From Nitratireductor aquimarinus (GTDB taxonomy: Bacteria; Pseudomonadota; Alphaproteobacteria; Rhizobiales; Rhizobiaceae): a DNA stretch of 64,000 bases. The position numbers and the translations under genes are program-made. The stretch lies in contig NZ_CP177239.1 in the NCBI RefSeq assembly GCF_046773475.1, forward strand, positions 1,550,001 through 1,614,000. The letters run 5' to 3'. The notes under the pieces are model-generated. The model was not told the origin of the DNA. It did no database searches and worked only from the letters and a program-made list of their open reading frames with translations. Position 1 is the first letter of the stretch, and every line of letters starts with the position of its first letter. Below are positions 33,919 to 42,147 of this stretch, piece after piece.

Positions 33919-34239
33919 ATGCACTGGTTATATCTCGGCATCGCCGTCATCTTTGAAGTCGCCGTCGCCATATCGGCTGGCAGGGCCCAGGGCTTCACCC
34001 AGCCATTCTGGACCGCCGCCACGCTCATCAGTGGTGCCATCGCCACCTTCTTCCTGGGCCTCGCCCTGCTCACTTTCGACGTGGGCGTGGGATACGCGAT
34101 CTGGACCTCGGTCGCCGGCGTCGGCATCGTCGTGATCGGCGCACTCTTCTTCAACCAGCGGCTCGACTGGAAGAAGGGTTTTGGCATTCTCCTCGTCATT
34201 GGCGGCGTTGTCGGCCTGCGCCTCACCGGCGCGGCATAG
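33919..34239 (+). CDS. SMR family efflux protein, first subunit
   Basis: 106 residues, four membrane segments, the size of EmrE/SugE. The membrane glutamate that binds substrate and proton is Glu13 (GIAVIFEVAVAIS). AAAGGA lies 8 nt before the ATG. A second SMR gene follows after 76 nt, so the two probably form a heterodimer of the YkkCD or EbrAB kind for cationic drugs or guanidinium-like compounds. Longer in-frame readings upstream would run through the leader and are rejected. Confidence 0.9.
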   Translation: MHWLYLGIAVIFEVAVAISAGRAQGFTQPFWTAATLISGAIATFFLGLALLTFDVGVGYAIWTSVAGVGIVVIGALFFNQRLDWKKGFGILLVIGGVVGLRLTGAA

Positions 34240-34315
34240 TGCAACGGAGAGCCCTCCCCTCACCCGGCGGATTGGCGCGCTTGCCGTCCCGCCAATCACC
34301 TCAAGGAAACTCCCC

Positions 34316-34699
34316 ATGACCACCCACACCAAAACCACGGGCAACGCCCGCGCCTGGATCAGGCTGCTGCTGGCCGGCGCATTCGAGATCGGCTACGCCC
34401 TCAGCGTCGGCGGCAGTCAGGCCTTCACGGTCCCGTCCTGGTCGATCGCTGCCATCATCTTCTTCCTGCTGACGCTCTATTTTCTGAGCGCGGCTCTCAA
34501 GACCATTGATGTCGGCATCGGCTATGCGGTTTGGGCCGGCATTGGCGCGGTCGGCGCGGCAACCTTCGGCAGCCTGCTTCTCGACCAGCCGCTCACGATC
34601 GGCCAGATCGGCTGGCTCGCCGTCATCATCGGCGGCGTGGTCTGGCTCAAGCTCGCTGACAGTCCCAGATTTGCCGGCGAACAGACCGCCGCAGGCTGA
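34316..34699 (+). CDS. SMR family efflux protein, second subunit
   Basis: 127 residues with a longer N-terminus (MTTHTKTTGNARAW) than its partner and a short C-terminal tail. The conserved glutamate is Glu24 (LAGAFEIGYAL), and YAVWAGIGAVGAATFG is the fourth-helix family motif. AAGGA lies 8 nt before the ATG. Differences in tail length and charge from the first subunit are what is seen in obligate heterodimers with opposite topology. Confidence 0.9.
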   Translation: MTTHTKTTGNARAWIRLLLAGAFEIGYALSVGGSQAFTVPSWSIAAIIFFLLTLYFLSAALKTIDVGIGYAVWAGIGAVGAATFGSLLLDQPLTIGQIGWLAVIIGGVVWLKLADSPRFAGEQTAAG

Positions 34700-34800
34700 T
34701 CATCGGTCCGAAAGCCCCGCGGCGCGCTCCGCCGCGGGCGCTTCGCTTCCCGAAACGCCCCGCCAAAGCCAAGGGAAGCGCATATCGACGGGAGAGCGGC

Positions 34801-34829
34801 TTGAAACGGATTTTGCATGCGCATACATC
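34801..34829 (+). promoter_or_regulatory. Promoter and operator of the marR gene
   Basis: TTGAAA (34801-34806) and TACATC (34824-34829) with 17-nt spacing. The operator TTGCATGCGCATACAT (34813-34828) fills the spacer and the -10, and matches site 2 upstream of the SMR pair at 15 of 16 positions in opposite orientation, implying autorepression. Confidence 0.6.
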
Positions 34830-34868
34830 TGCTTCACCGTCAGAAAACCGCCCGCAGGAGACCAAGCC

Positions 34869-35273
34869 ATGCCCAGTTCAAGCGATGCCTGGCTCCGCCT
34901 GGTCCACACCGTCAGCACTGTGGAAAGCGATATCGCCCGCATGCTGACCAGCGAGCACGGCATTGGCCTTTCCGAATACCGCGCGCTTCAGGCGCTGGCG
35001 AAGGCTCCGGATCGCGAACTGCGCATGCAGGATCTGGCGACCCATCTTCAGCTGAATCAGAGTTCGATTTCGCGCATGGTGGAGCGCATGGAGCGGTCCG
35101 GCCTGACGGTTCGCGACGTCTGCGCAGACGACAAGCGTGGCGTCTTCTCCGTCATCACCGAAAAGGGTGAGGCGCGGCTCGAAGAGGCCCGGGCCGATTA
35201 CGAAACCGCACTCGCCAGCGCCCTGAAGGAAAGCGGCCTTGAAGGCATGCTTGCCGCAATACCCGCCAGATAG
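34869..35273 (+). CDS. MarR family transcriptional regulator
   Basis: 134 residues. Winged helix-turn-helix with LSEYRALQALAKAPDRELRMQDLA, QSSISRMVERMERSGLTVR and the wing DDKRGVFSVITEKG. It follows the two SMR genes on the same strand with its own promoter. Shared operators indicate it represses both itself and the efflux pair, with release by a transported compound. ATG 34869 is chosen from domain alignment; AGGAG lies 8 nt upstream. Confidence 0.92.
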   Translation: MPSSSDAWLRLVHTVSTVESDIARMLTSEHGIGLSEYRALQALAKAPDRELRMQDLATHLQLNQSSISRMVERMERSGLTVRDVCADDKRGVFSVITEKGEARLEEARADYETALASALKESGLEGMLAAIPAR

Positions 35274-35312
35274 CCGCGCCTGCCCCTCAGGCCGCTCTCG
35301 TCTACCCGCCCC

Positions 35313-36728
35313 CTAGATCACCTTGTGCGGGTTCATGATGCCAGCCGGGTCGAATGCTGCCTTCACCCGGCGCATCAGCTCCGTGGCGATGGCCGGCTGC
35401 GTGGCGACGAGTTCGTCGCGCTTCATGCGCCCGATGCCATGCTCTGCCGAGAAGGAACCGTTCAGATCGCGTACAATGGCGTGGATGGCGTCGTTCATCT
35501 CGCGGTAGAGCGCCAGATAGGCCTGCTTGTCGCCGCCTTCCGGCTGCGAAATGTTGTAGTGCAGATTGCCGTCGCCCATATGGCCGAAACACACCACGCG
35601 GCAGCCCGGTGCGACCTTCTGTGCGGCAGGCCCTGCCCGCTCGATGAATGCGGGAATGTCCGAGACCGGCACCGAAATGTCGTGCTTGATCGAACCACCC
35701 TCGGGCTTCTGCGCCTCCGACATGGACTCACGCAGATGGCGGAAAGCATTGGCCTGCCCTTCGTTCTGGGCAATGGCCGCGTCGACCACCAGCCCTTCCT
35801 CGAAGGCGACGGTCAGGATCTCTTCCATCAGTTCCTTGGCGTCGTCGGCGGAGCGGCCGGACGAAATCTCGATCATCACATACCAGGGATGCGCCTCTTC
35901 CAGCGGATCGACAGCGCCGGGCACATGCGCCAGCGTGAACGCCAGCGGCGTGCGCTCGATGAGTTCGAATGCCGTGAGCCCGTTGCCGGCGCGGTCATTG
36001 GCCATCTCGAAAAAGCGCAGCGCATCGGCTGGCGAAGGCAGCGCCGCCCAGGCCAGTTCCCGCCCCTTGGGCATGGGGAAGAGCTTCACCACCGCCGCAG
36101 TGATAACGCCGAGCGTGCCCTCCCCGCCGACAAACAGGTCTTTCAGATCGTAGCCGGTGTTGTCCTTCTTGAGCTTGCGCAGATCATCGAACACCTCGCC
36201 GCTCGGCAGCACCACTTCCACGCCGAGGCAGAGGTCGCGCGCCGTGCCATAGGCGAGCGCGCCCACACCGCCTGCATTGGACGAGAGATTGCCGCCGATC
36301 TGGCAGGAGCCCTGCGAGCCGAGCGACAGGGGAAACAGGCGATCCTTCTCCGCCACTTCTTCCTGCAGCACCTGCAGAACCACGCCTGCCTCCACGGTGG
36401 CCGTGTTGGACTGCAAATCGATCTCGCGGATCTGATTGAGACGCGAAAGCGAGAGAACGATCTCATTGCCATCGCCATCGGGCATCTGGCCGCCCACAAG
36501 GCCCGTATTGCCGCCCTGCGGCACCACCGCCGTGCCGGTTTCGCTGGCCAGCCGCAGAATCGCGCTCACCTCGTTCACAGAACCCGGGCGCAGCACAAGC
36601 GGCGTCTTGCCTCCGAAAAGGCCGCGCGGCTCCTCCTCATAGGGCGCGATCTCGTCCGGGGCGGTCAGCGCATGGCGCTCACCGACGATTTCTGAAAAGC
36701 GGGCGAGCAGTGCGGCATCGATGGTCAT
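35313..36728 (-). CDS. FAD-binding D-2-hydroxyacid dehydrogenase (GlcD/D2HGDH type)
   Basis: 471 residues. FAD_binding_4 domain with RPGSVNEVSAIL and PQGGNTGLVGGQ, then a FAD-oxidase C domain holding the metal site histidines in GHMGDGNLHYNI and SAEHGIGRMKRDEL. The family covers D-lactate, glycolate and D-2-hydroxyglutarate dehydrogenases; overall form most resembles D-2-hydroxyglutarate dehydrogenase, but the substrate is uncertain. 36 nt upstream lies the Sua5 gene stop on the same strand. Confidence 0.9.
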   Translation of the reverse strand: MTIDAALLARFSEIVGERHALTAPDEIAPYEEEPRGLFGGKTPLVLRPGSVNEVSAILRLASETGTAVVPQGGNTGLVGGQMPDGDGNEIVLSLSRLNQIREIDLQSNTATVEAGVVLQVLQEEVAEKDRLFPLSLGSQGSCQIGGNLSSNAGGVGALAYGTARDLCLGVEVVLPSGEVFDDLRKLKKDNTGYDLKDLFVGGEGTLGVITAAVVKLFPMPKGRELAWAALPSPADALRFFEMANDRAGNGLTAFELIERTPLAFTLAHVPGAVDPLEEAHPWYVMIEISSGRSADDAKELMEEILTVAFEEGLVVDAAIAQNEGQANAFRHLRESMSEAQKPEGGSIKHDISVPVSDIPAFIERAGPAAQKVAPGCRVVCFGHMGDGNLHYNISQPEGGDKQAYLALYREMNDAIHAIVRDLNGSFSAEHGIGRMKRDELVATQPAIATELMRRVKAAFDPAGIMNPHKVI

Positions 36729-36764
36729 GGATGGATGGGTTCCTCAGGAATTGGCTGTCTCAAA

Positions 36765-37736
36765 TTAGCTGTCACGGGGCGCGGCTGCGCGCGCCAGGCG
36801 ATCATTGATGGCTTCGCCCAGCCCTTCAAGGGGCACCGGCTCCACAGCGATTGTGGCAGCGCCCGAACTGTCCAGCGCGAGAAGATGGGAGAAAAGATTG
36901 GCCGCGGCTTCCCGCAGATCTCCACTTTCGGAGAGATTGCGCAGCGCAACCGCCTTTTCCGCGCCCCCCACACGCCGGGGACCGAAGGCCAAAAGCGCCT
37001 CACCCGGCTTCACTTGTGTCACGTTGAGCCGCATATGGGCGCTCGGCGCATAATGCGATGCGAGCATCCCCGGAGCCTGTACGCCCTTTGCCCCGCGCGC
37101 GAGCGGAAGACCGGCAACGCGTTCGATCTCTTCTGCCGCGATGCCGCCCGGCCGCAACAGCGCAATCCCGTCGTCCGAAACCTTCACAATGGTGGATTCA
37201 AGCCCCACCGGGGTCGGCCCGCCATCCACGATCAGCGGAATGCGCGCGCCCAGATCGGCCGCAACGGCCTGCGCCGTGGTGCCGCTGATGCGCCCGGATG
37301 TGTTGGCGCTGGGAGCTGCGACAGGCCGGTCCAGCGCCGCAATCACGCGCGCGCCGAACCCTCTGGGGCAGCGCAGCGCAATCGTGTCGAGCCCCGCTGT
37401 CACCAGTGGATGAATGCCCGATCCCACGCGGTGCGGCAGAACCAGTGTCAGCGGCCCCGGCCAGAACGCATCGGCCAGCCTGCGCGCAAGCGGATTAAAA
37501 TTGGCGATACGTTCGGCCATCGCGATGTCCGCCACATGGGCGATCAGCGGATTGAACTGCGGGCGCCCCTTGGTTTCATAGATGCGCGCCACCGCCTCGC
37601 CATTGGTGGCGTCGGCGGCCAGCCCGTAAACCGTTTCCGTGGGGATGGCGATGGCCGCTCCCTCACGCAAAAATTCGACAGCCCGCGACAGGGCTTCACT
37701 CTCCGGCAGGATATCAGCCAAGCACCAGATCCTCAT
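36765..37736 (-). CDS. L-threonylcarbamoyladenylate synthase, Sua5 type
   Basis: 323 residues. The YrdC/TsaC domain (1-205; AIPTETVYGLAADATN, KGRPQFNPLIAHV, APSANTSGRISGT, STIVKV) makes threonylcarbamoyl-AMP for tRNA t6A37. The extra C-terminal Sua5 domain starts near APGMLASHYAP. ATG 37736 (MRIWCLADILPESEALSRA) is chosen; the 57 upstream in-frame residues are not protein-like. It may be co-transcribed with the dehydrogenase downstream. Confidence 0.93.
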   Translation of the reverse strand: MRIWCLADILPESEALSRAVEFLREGAAIAIPTETVYGLAADATNGEAVARIYETKGRPQFNPLIAHVADIAMAERIANFNPLARRLADAFWPGPLTLVLPHRVGSGIHPLVTAGLDTIALRCPRGFGARVIAALDRPVAAPSANTSGRISGTTAQAVAADLGARIPLIVDGGPTPVGLESTIVKVSDDGIALLRPGGIAAEEIERVAGLPLARGAKGVQAPGMLASHYAPSAHMRLNVTQVKPGEALLAFGPRRVGGAEKAVALRNLSESGDLREAAANLFSHLLALDSSGAATIAVEPVPLEGLGEAINDRLARAAAPRDS

Positions 37737-37882
37737 AAAAATCCCTCTGCTGAGTATCGCGCCTGCCCATGGCGGGCAAGTTCGCCGGCAAGCGAGTTTG
37801 CTGAATCTTAAGGGATTTCGCGTTTGAGTGGTCAGGCGAAATGAAATGCGCGCCATAAACCGCCAATGACTGGGGGAGAAGA

Positions 37883-38419
37883 ATGCGATCAGGGCTCGTG
37901 AAGCCACTGCTTGTCACCATGCTGCTTGTCGCGGCTGGCGACGTTCGCGCTTCATCCCTTCTTGAGCTGAAATCCGAAGATCATCTGCACCAGCATTCGA
38001 CCATCGCGCTCAAGGAGCTTGCGCTGGAAGAACGGCAGCCCGCACCGGATACGCCACCGCTCTCCTATCCCGGCCCTGCCCTGAGCGCCATGCCGGAGAT
38101 AGCGCCTCACCACCTCTCCCCTTCCATGGTCGACATCGGCGCGCCCGCGCATTCGCTTGGGCCGGCGACAGGCGAAACCACGTCTTCCATTCCGCAGAGA
38201 CCGCGCCAGTTGCCAAGGGTGATCCGCGGCGGCGAGACCGGCCCGGCAGCCCCGCGCGCTGCTTCCGCACCTCGAAAGACGGAACAGGCCACGCCCGCTG
38301 CGCCAGAGCGCCGGCACAAGGCAAAACGGCGTGCCGGGACGAAAGCAGACAACGGGCCTGCCGCAGCACCTCCATCCGCAGCGCCACCTTCCGGTCAGCC
38401 CCTCGGCCGCCCCGAATAG
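37883..38419 (+). CDS. Hypothetical secreted Pro/Ala-rich protein
   Basis: 178 residues. Signal peptide of about 23 residues (cleavage near VRASS), then low-complexity proline- and alanine-rich sequence with a basic patch (RRHKAKRRAGTK) near the C-terminus and no recognised domain. GGGGGAGAAG directly before the ATG is a strong ribosome site, so it is probably expressed. Could be a periplasmic or cell-wall-associated linker protein; no function is assigned. Confidence 0.65.
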   Translation: MRSGLVKPLLVTMLLVAAGDVRASSLLELKSEDHLHQHSTIALKELALEERQPAPDTPPLSYPGPALSAMPEIAPHHLSPSMVDIGAPAHSLGPATGETTSSIPQRPRQLPRVIRGGETGPAAPRAASAPRKTEQATPAAPERRHKAKRRAGTKADNGPAAAPPSAAPPSGQPLGRPE

Positions 38420-38518
38420 TTCCTGCCATCAGGCTGTCAGGATGGGTTTTCAAGCCCGGCTTGACCTTGCGCGCGCCGCAACGCACCCTCCGCGCAACAT
38501 TGTTCGGAGAAATTTCCC

Positions 38519-38932
38519 ATGCTGACCTTCATGAAAATCCTGCATTTTTTCGGCCTCATGCTGGGGGCTGCCGGCGGCATGGGGGGCATGATGGTGGCCA
38601 TCCAGGCCAAACGCTCCGATGGCGCGCCGCCGCAGGGTCTTCTGGCGCTGCGGCCGCGCTTCACCCTCATCACGCTGATCGGCGTCGTGCTCCTGTGGCT
38701 CACCGGCCTGTGGATGTGGCTCGTCCAGTATGACGGCGCATTGATGAGCACCGCCTTCGTCCTAAAGCTTCTGGCGGCAAGCTTCATTCTGGTGGTCGCG
38801 ATTCTCGGCTTCGTGGCCGTGAAGCGCGCCTCGCCCGGCACGCCCCCGCCCACCTATCTGCAGAAGCTCGGGCCGCTGGCAGGCCTCGCCTCCTATCTGG
38901 CAGTGGCGCTGGCGGTTTACGTCTTCGCCTAA
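38519..38932 (+). CDS. Small four-helix membrane protein
   Basis: 137 residues with four hydrophobic segments (about 5-27, 48-72, 78-100, 115-136). The first holds a histidine (KILHFFGLMLG) in the position used for heme in CopD/DUF2269-like proteins, but the resemblance is weak. CGGAG lies 8 nt upstream of the ATG. Followed by a strong hairpin shared with the convergent glyS gene. Function unknown. Confidence 0.72.
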   Translation: MLTFMKILHFFGLMLGAAGGMGGMMVAIQAKRSDGAPPQGLLALRPRFTLITLIGVVLLWLTGLWMWLVQYDGALMSTAFVLKLLAASFILVVAILGFVAVKRASPGTPPPTYLQKLGPLAGLASYLAVALAVYVFA

Positions 38933-38938
38933 AGAACA

Positions 38939-38969
38939 GGGCCGGAAAGCGAAATCCGCTTCCCGGCCC
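38939..38969. terminator. Hairpin between convergent genes (membrane protein and glyS)
   Basis: GGGCCGG-AAAGCG pairs with CGCTT-CCCGGCCC around a short A-rich loop, just after the membrane-protein stop. T-tracts are poor on both sides, so termination may be Rho-assisted. Confidence 0.55.
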
Positions 38970-39016
38970 CATGTTCAATCCTCTCTCATTCGCCCGAACG
39001 GGGCGCAGCGATCCTC

Positions 39017-41323
39017 TTACCCGGTGATCCGGGAGAAGTCGGCCACCTGGGCCGTCGCGCTGCGAATGCGGGCGAGCAGCGCCAGGCGGTTTGCCCGCAC
39101 GGCCTCGTCATCCGCATTGACCATCACCCCGTCAAGGAAGGCGTCGACCGGCTGGCGCAGCGCCGAAAGGAAGGACAGCGCCTTCACATAGTCATTCTCC
39201 GCGATGGCCTCGCCGGCGAAGCGCTCCTGCTCTTCAAGACTGTCGAACAGCGCCCGCTCCTCATCCGTTGCAAAAAGGCCCGCATCCACCGTATCGGCGA
39301 TGGTCGTGCCCTTCTTCTCCGCATCAGCGACGATGTTTGCCGCGCGCTTTGCACCGGCCAGAAGGTTTTCGCCATCGGTGGTGGCGAGGAATTCCGACAG
39401 TGCCTCCACGCGGCGCACGATCAGAAGCAGATCGTCGCTGTCTTCCGAGATCACCGCGTCGATCAGATCGTAGCGCGCGCCCTGATCGCGCAGGTAAACC
39501 TTCAACCGGTCATGGAAGAAGGAGAGCAAATCGTCGGCGCGGTCATTCAACCCCGCCGCCCATGTCGCGGCATTGCGCTCCACATTCGCCCGCTCGTCTT
39601 CCGCGATCTGCTGCAGGATCACCTTCAGCGAATCCGGGCTCAACTGACCGCCAATCTCCATGACCTTCGCCAGGAACTGGCTGGCCGCATGGCCGTAAAG
39701 CGTGCGGAAATGCTCCAGCCAGACCGGGTTCGCAGCCTCGATGAGCGACAGATCGACCTTGTTCTCGATGATGATGCGGATCACGCCCAGCGCCGCACGG
39801 CGCAGCGCATAGGGATCCTTCGAGCCCGTCGGCTTTTCGTCGATGGTCCAGAAGCCCGTGAGCACGTCCAGCTTGTCGGCCAGCGCCACGGCGACGGAGA
39901 CCGGATCGGTCGGCACGGCGTCGTTGGGTCCCTGCGGCTTGTAATGATCCTCGATGGCCGCCGCCACCGCATCGCTCTCGCCCTGAAGGCTCGCATATTT
40001 GCGGCCCATGAAGCCCTGTAGCTCCGGGAACTCGCCCACAACTTCGGTCTGGAGATCGGCCTTGGCCAGATGCGCCGCGCGCACGGCCTCTGCCGGATCG
40101 GCCCCCACCAGCGGCGCAATTCCCTCCGCCAGCGCCGCAATGCGCGCCACGCGCTCGCCCTGCGTGCCGAGCTTGGCATGGAAAGTCACGCCCAGATGGT
40201 CGAGCCGCGCCATGCGCTGGTCGAGCGGCTTTGAAAGATCGAGCCCGAACTTCTTGGCCGAGGCCTCAAGCTTGCCGAGATCCGGCAGGTCCGCCTGGTC
40301 GGTCTTCCAGAAATAGAGCGCATCGGAAAGGCGCGCACGCACCACCTTGCCATTGCCATAGGCGATTTCCCTGCCGCCGTCCTTCGCCTCGATGTTCGAG
40401 GTGATGACGAAGCGGTTGGAAAGCGTGTCCGTCTCGCCCTGCGGGCGGCAGACAAAGCACTTCTGGTTGGCGCGGATCGTCAGCCGGATAACCTCCGGCG
40501 GGATCGTCAGATAGTCTTCCTCGAACTCGCCCAGCAGCACCACGGGCCATTCCACGAGGCCCGAAACCTCTTCCAGAAGCCCCTCGTCTTCCACCAGCTC
40601 AAGCCGGTTCGCGAAAGCGAGATTGCGCGCGTCATCGAGAATGATGCGCTTGCGGCGGTCGGGATCGAGCACGACCTTCGCCGCTTCCAGCTTCTCCGCG
40701 TAATCCTCGAAACGGCGCACCGTGATGGCGTCCGGCGCATGGAAGCGGTGGCCATGGGTCACATTGCCGGCGCGAATGCCGTCGATCTCGAAATCGACCA
40801 CCACCGGCTCCTCGGTCTCCGGACCGAAGGTGCACAGGATGGACTGAAGCGGCCGCACCCAGCGCAGGCTGCCGGGCTTTGCAGAAGCCGCACCCCAGCG
40901 CATGGATTTCGGCCATGGGAAATTGCGGATGATGCCCGGCATGATGTCGGCGACGATCTCTTCGGCCGCGCGGCCCTTCTTCTGGATCACCGCGACATAG
41001 AAATCGCCCTTCTTGGGGTCGGTCTGAACCTCGGCCTCATCGATGGAGGAAAGCCCTGCGCCACGCAGAAAGCCCTGGATCGCCTTTTCCGGCGCATCCG
41101 TGCGCGGGCCCTTGCGCTCCTCGCGCACATCCTTCGAGCGGGCGGTCACGCCGCGAATGTCGAGCGTCAGCCGGCGCGGCGTCCAGTATTCGGTCGCCGC
41201 CTCATAGGTGAGACCGGCATCCACGAGACCGTCTGTTACCAGCTTCTTCAGATCGCCGGCAGCCTTGCGCTGCATGCGGGCGGGAATTTCCTCGGAGCGG
41301 AGTTCGAGAAGAAGATCGGGCAT
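39017..41323 (-). CDS. glyS: Glycyl-tRNA synthetase beta subunit
   Basis: 768 residues, the tRNA-binding subunit of the bacterial alpha2beta2 enzyme. MPDLLLELRSEEIPARMQ is the family N-terminus, followed by the TPRRLTLDI and FPWPKSMRWG motifs; a DALR-like anticodon-binding region is at the C-terminus. ATG 41323 is chosen; upstream in-frame residues are dropped. It is separated from glyQ by a VOC gene and a small ORF. Confidence 0.96.
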   Translation of the reverse strand: MPDLLLELRSEEIPARMQRKAAGDLKKLVTDGLVDAGLTYEAATEYWTPRRLTLDIRGVTARSKDVREERKGPRTDAPEKAIQGFLRGAGLSSIDEAEVQTDPKKGDFYVAVIQKKGRAAEEIVADIMPGIIRNFPWPKSMRWGAASAKPGSLRWVRPLQSILCTFGPETEEPVVVDFEIDGIRAGNVTHGHRFHAPDAITVRRFEDYAEKLEAAKVVLDPDRRKRIILDDARNLAFANRLELVEDEGLLEEVSGLVEWPVVLLGEFEEDYLTIPPEVIRLTIRANQKCFVCRPQGETDTLSNRFVITSNIEAKDGGREIAYGNGKVVRARLSDALYFWKTDQADLPDLGKLEASAKKFGLDLSKPLDQRMARLDHLGVTFHAKLGTQGERVARIAALAEGIAPLVGADPAEAVRAAHLAKADLQTEVVGEFPELQGFMGRKYASLQGESDAVAAAIEDHYKPQGPNDAVPTDPVSVAVALADKLDVLTGFWTIDEKPTGSKDPYALRRAALGVIRIIIENKVDLSLIEAANPVWLEHFRTLYGHAASQFLAKVMEIGGQLSPDSLKVILQQIAEDERANVERNAATWAAGLNDRADDLLSFFHDRLKVYLRDQGARYDLIDAVISEDSDDLLLIVRRVEALSEFLATTDGENLLAGAKRAANIVADAEKKGTTIADTVDAGLFATDEERALFDSLEEQERFAGEAIAENDYVKALSFLSALRQPVDAFLDGVMVNADDEAVRANRLALLARIRSATAQVADFSRITG

Positions 41324-41464
41324 TTGGGATCTCTGAAAAGCGGACTGTATTGGGTGCGGCAATAGCAACTCCGCCCGCCAATGTCACCCGCCACGACCCG
41401 GGAATGAACCTTTTCGTGCCGCAGCGCGACTGACCTGCATCAGTTCACACCCCGGACGAAGACA
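41324..41464. other. Gap upstream of glyS
   Basis: No clear gene or promoter. Together with the doubtful ORF that follows (41465-41662) this makes a 362-bp stretch to the VOC gene without a certain gene. Confidence 0.4.
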
Positions 41465-41662
41465 ATGACAACCGCCTCAACGCTCCTGCATTCAATCGCG
41501 CTCAGCGCCTGCCTGACCATTCAGGCCGTGCCCGGCAGCAGCGAACGCCCCTCCGGCATACGCCGCGCCCTGCAGACCCTTTCGACACAGCAAACGGAGC
41601 TCTGCGCCATGGCCGCTCCGGCCGATGCCGCGCATCTTGCAGGCCTGATCGACCGCGCCTGA
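41465..41662 (+). CDS. Doubtful small ORF
   Basis: 65 residues, MTTASTLLHSIALSACLTI followed by a Ser/Ala-rich stretch and an amphipathic end. It lies alone on the plus strand between minus-strand genes. GGACGAAG upstream is only a fair ribosome site and no family is recognised. May be a small secreted protein or non-coding sequence. Confidence 0.35.
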   Translation: MTTASTLLHSIALSACLTIQAVPGSSERPSGIRRALQTLSTQQTELCAMAAPADAAHLAGLIDRA

Positions 41663-41685
41663 CGGTCTTTTGTCCGGACCGGTGC

Positions 41686-42069
41686 TCAGCTCATGTCGAC
41701 AGGCGTCATCCAGCCAATCACCGCGCCACCCGGCTGGCGCAGAATGGCGATGCGGCCAACACCCGGCACATCGAAGGGCTCGCGCATCACCGATGCGCCG
41801 CCTGCCTTCGCTTTCTCAAGGGCGGCATCCACGTCATCCACCGAGAGATAGGACATCCAGTATTCCGGAACGCCGTCGAAATCCGGACCGGCCATGGTGA
41901 ACATGCCACCCACCGGCGTTTTGCCAACCATGGCGATCCAGTAGGTCTGCCCGTTGCCCATGTCCATGTCGTCAAAGGTCCAGCCCACCGCATCCGCGTA
42001 GAAGCTCTTCATCTTCTCCGCGTCGCGGGTCATCAGTTCGTTCCAGTGGAAATGGCCATGCTGCGTCAT
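41686..42069 (-). CDS. VOC family (glyoxalase-like) protein
   Basis: 127 residues, one vicinal-oxygen-chelate module in two beta-alpha-beta halves: HFHWNELMTRDAEKMKSFYADAVGWTF and YLSVDDVDAALEKAKAGGASVMREPFDVPGVGRIAILRQPGGAVIGW. Possible metal ligands are the early histidine and glutamate (HWNE). The substrate is unknown. GGAGG lies just upstream of the ATG. It sits between glyQ and glyS but beyond a glyQ terminator. Confidence 0.88.
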   Translation of the reverse strand: MTQHGHFHWNELMTRDAEKMKSFYADAVGWTFDDMDMGNGQTYWIAMVGKTPVGGMFTMAGPDFDGVPEYWMSYLSVDDVDAALEKAKAGGASVMREPFDVPGVGRIAILRQPGGAVIGWMTPVDMS

Positions 42070-42091
42070 GATCTCCTCCGTTGGCCCAAAT

Positions 42092-42120
42092 GAAAAAGGG
42101 GCGCATCCATGATACGCCCC
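42092..42120 (-). terminator. Intrinsic terminator after glyQ
   Basis: Minus strand: GGGGCG and CGCCCC arms around an AT-containing loop, followed by TTTTTC. It lies 28 nt past the glyQ stop and before the VOC gene start. Confidence 0.8.
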
Positions 42121-42147
42121 GCTTCATCATTCGCCAAAGGAGATTGA

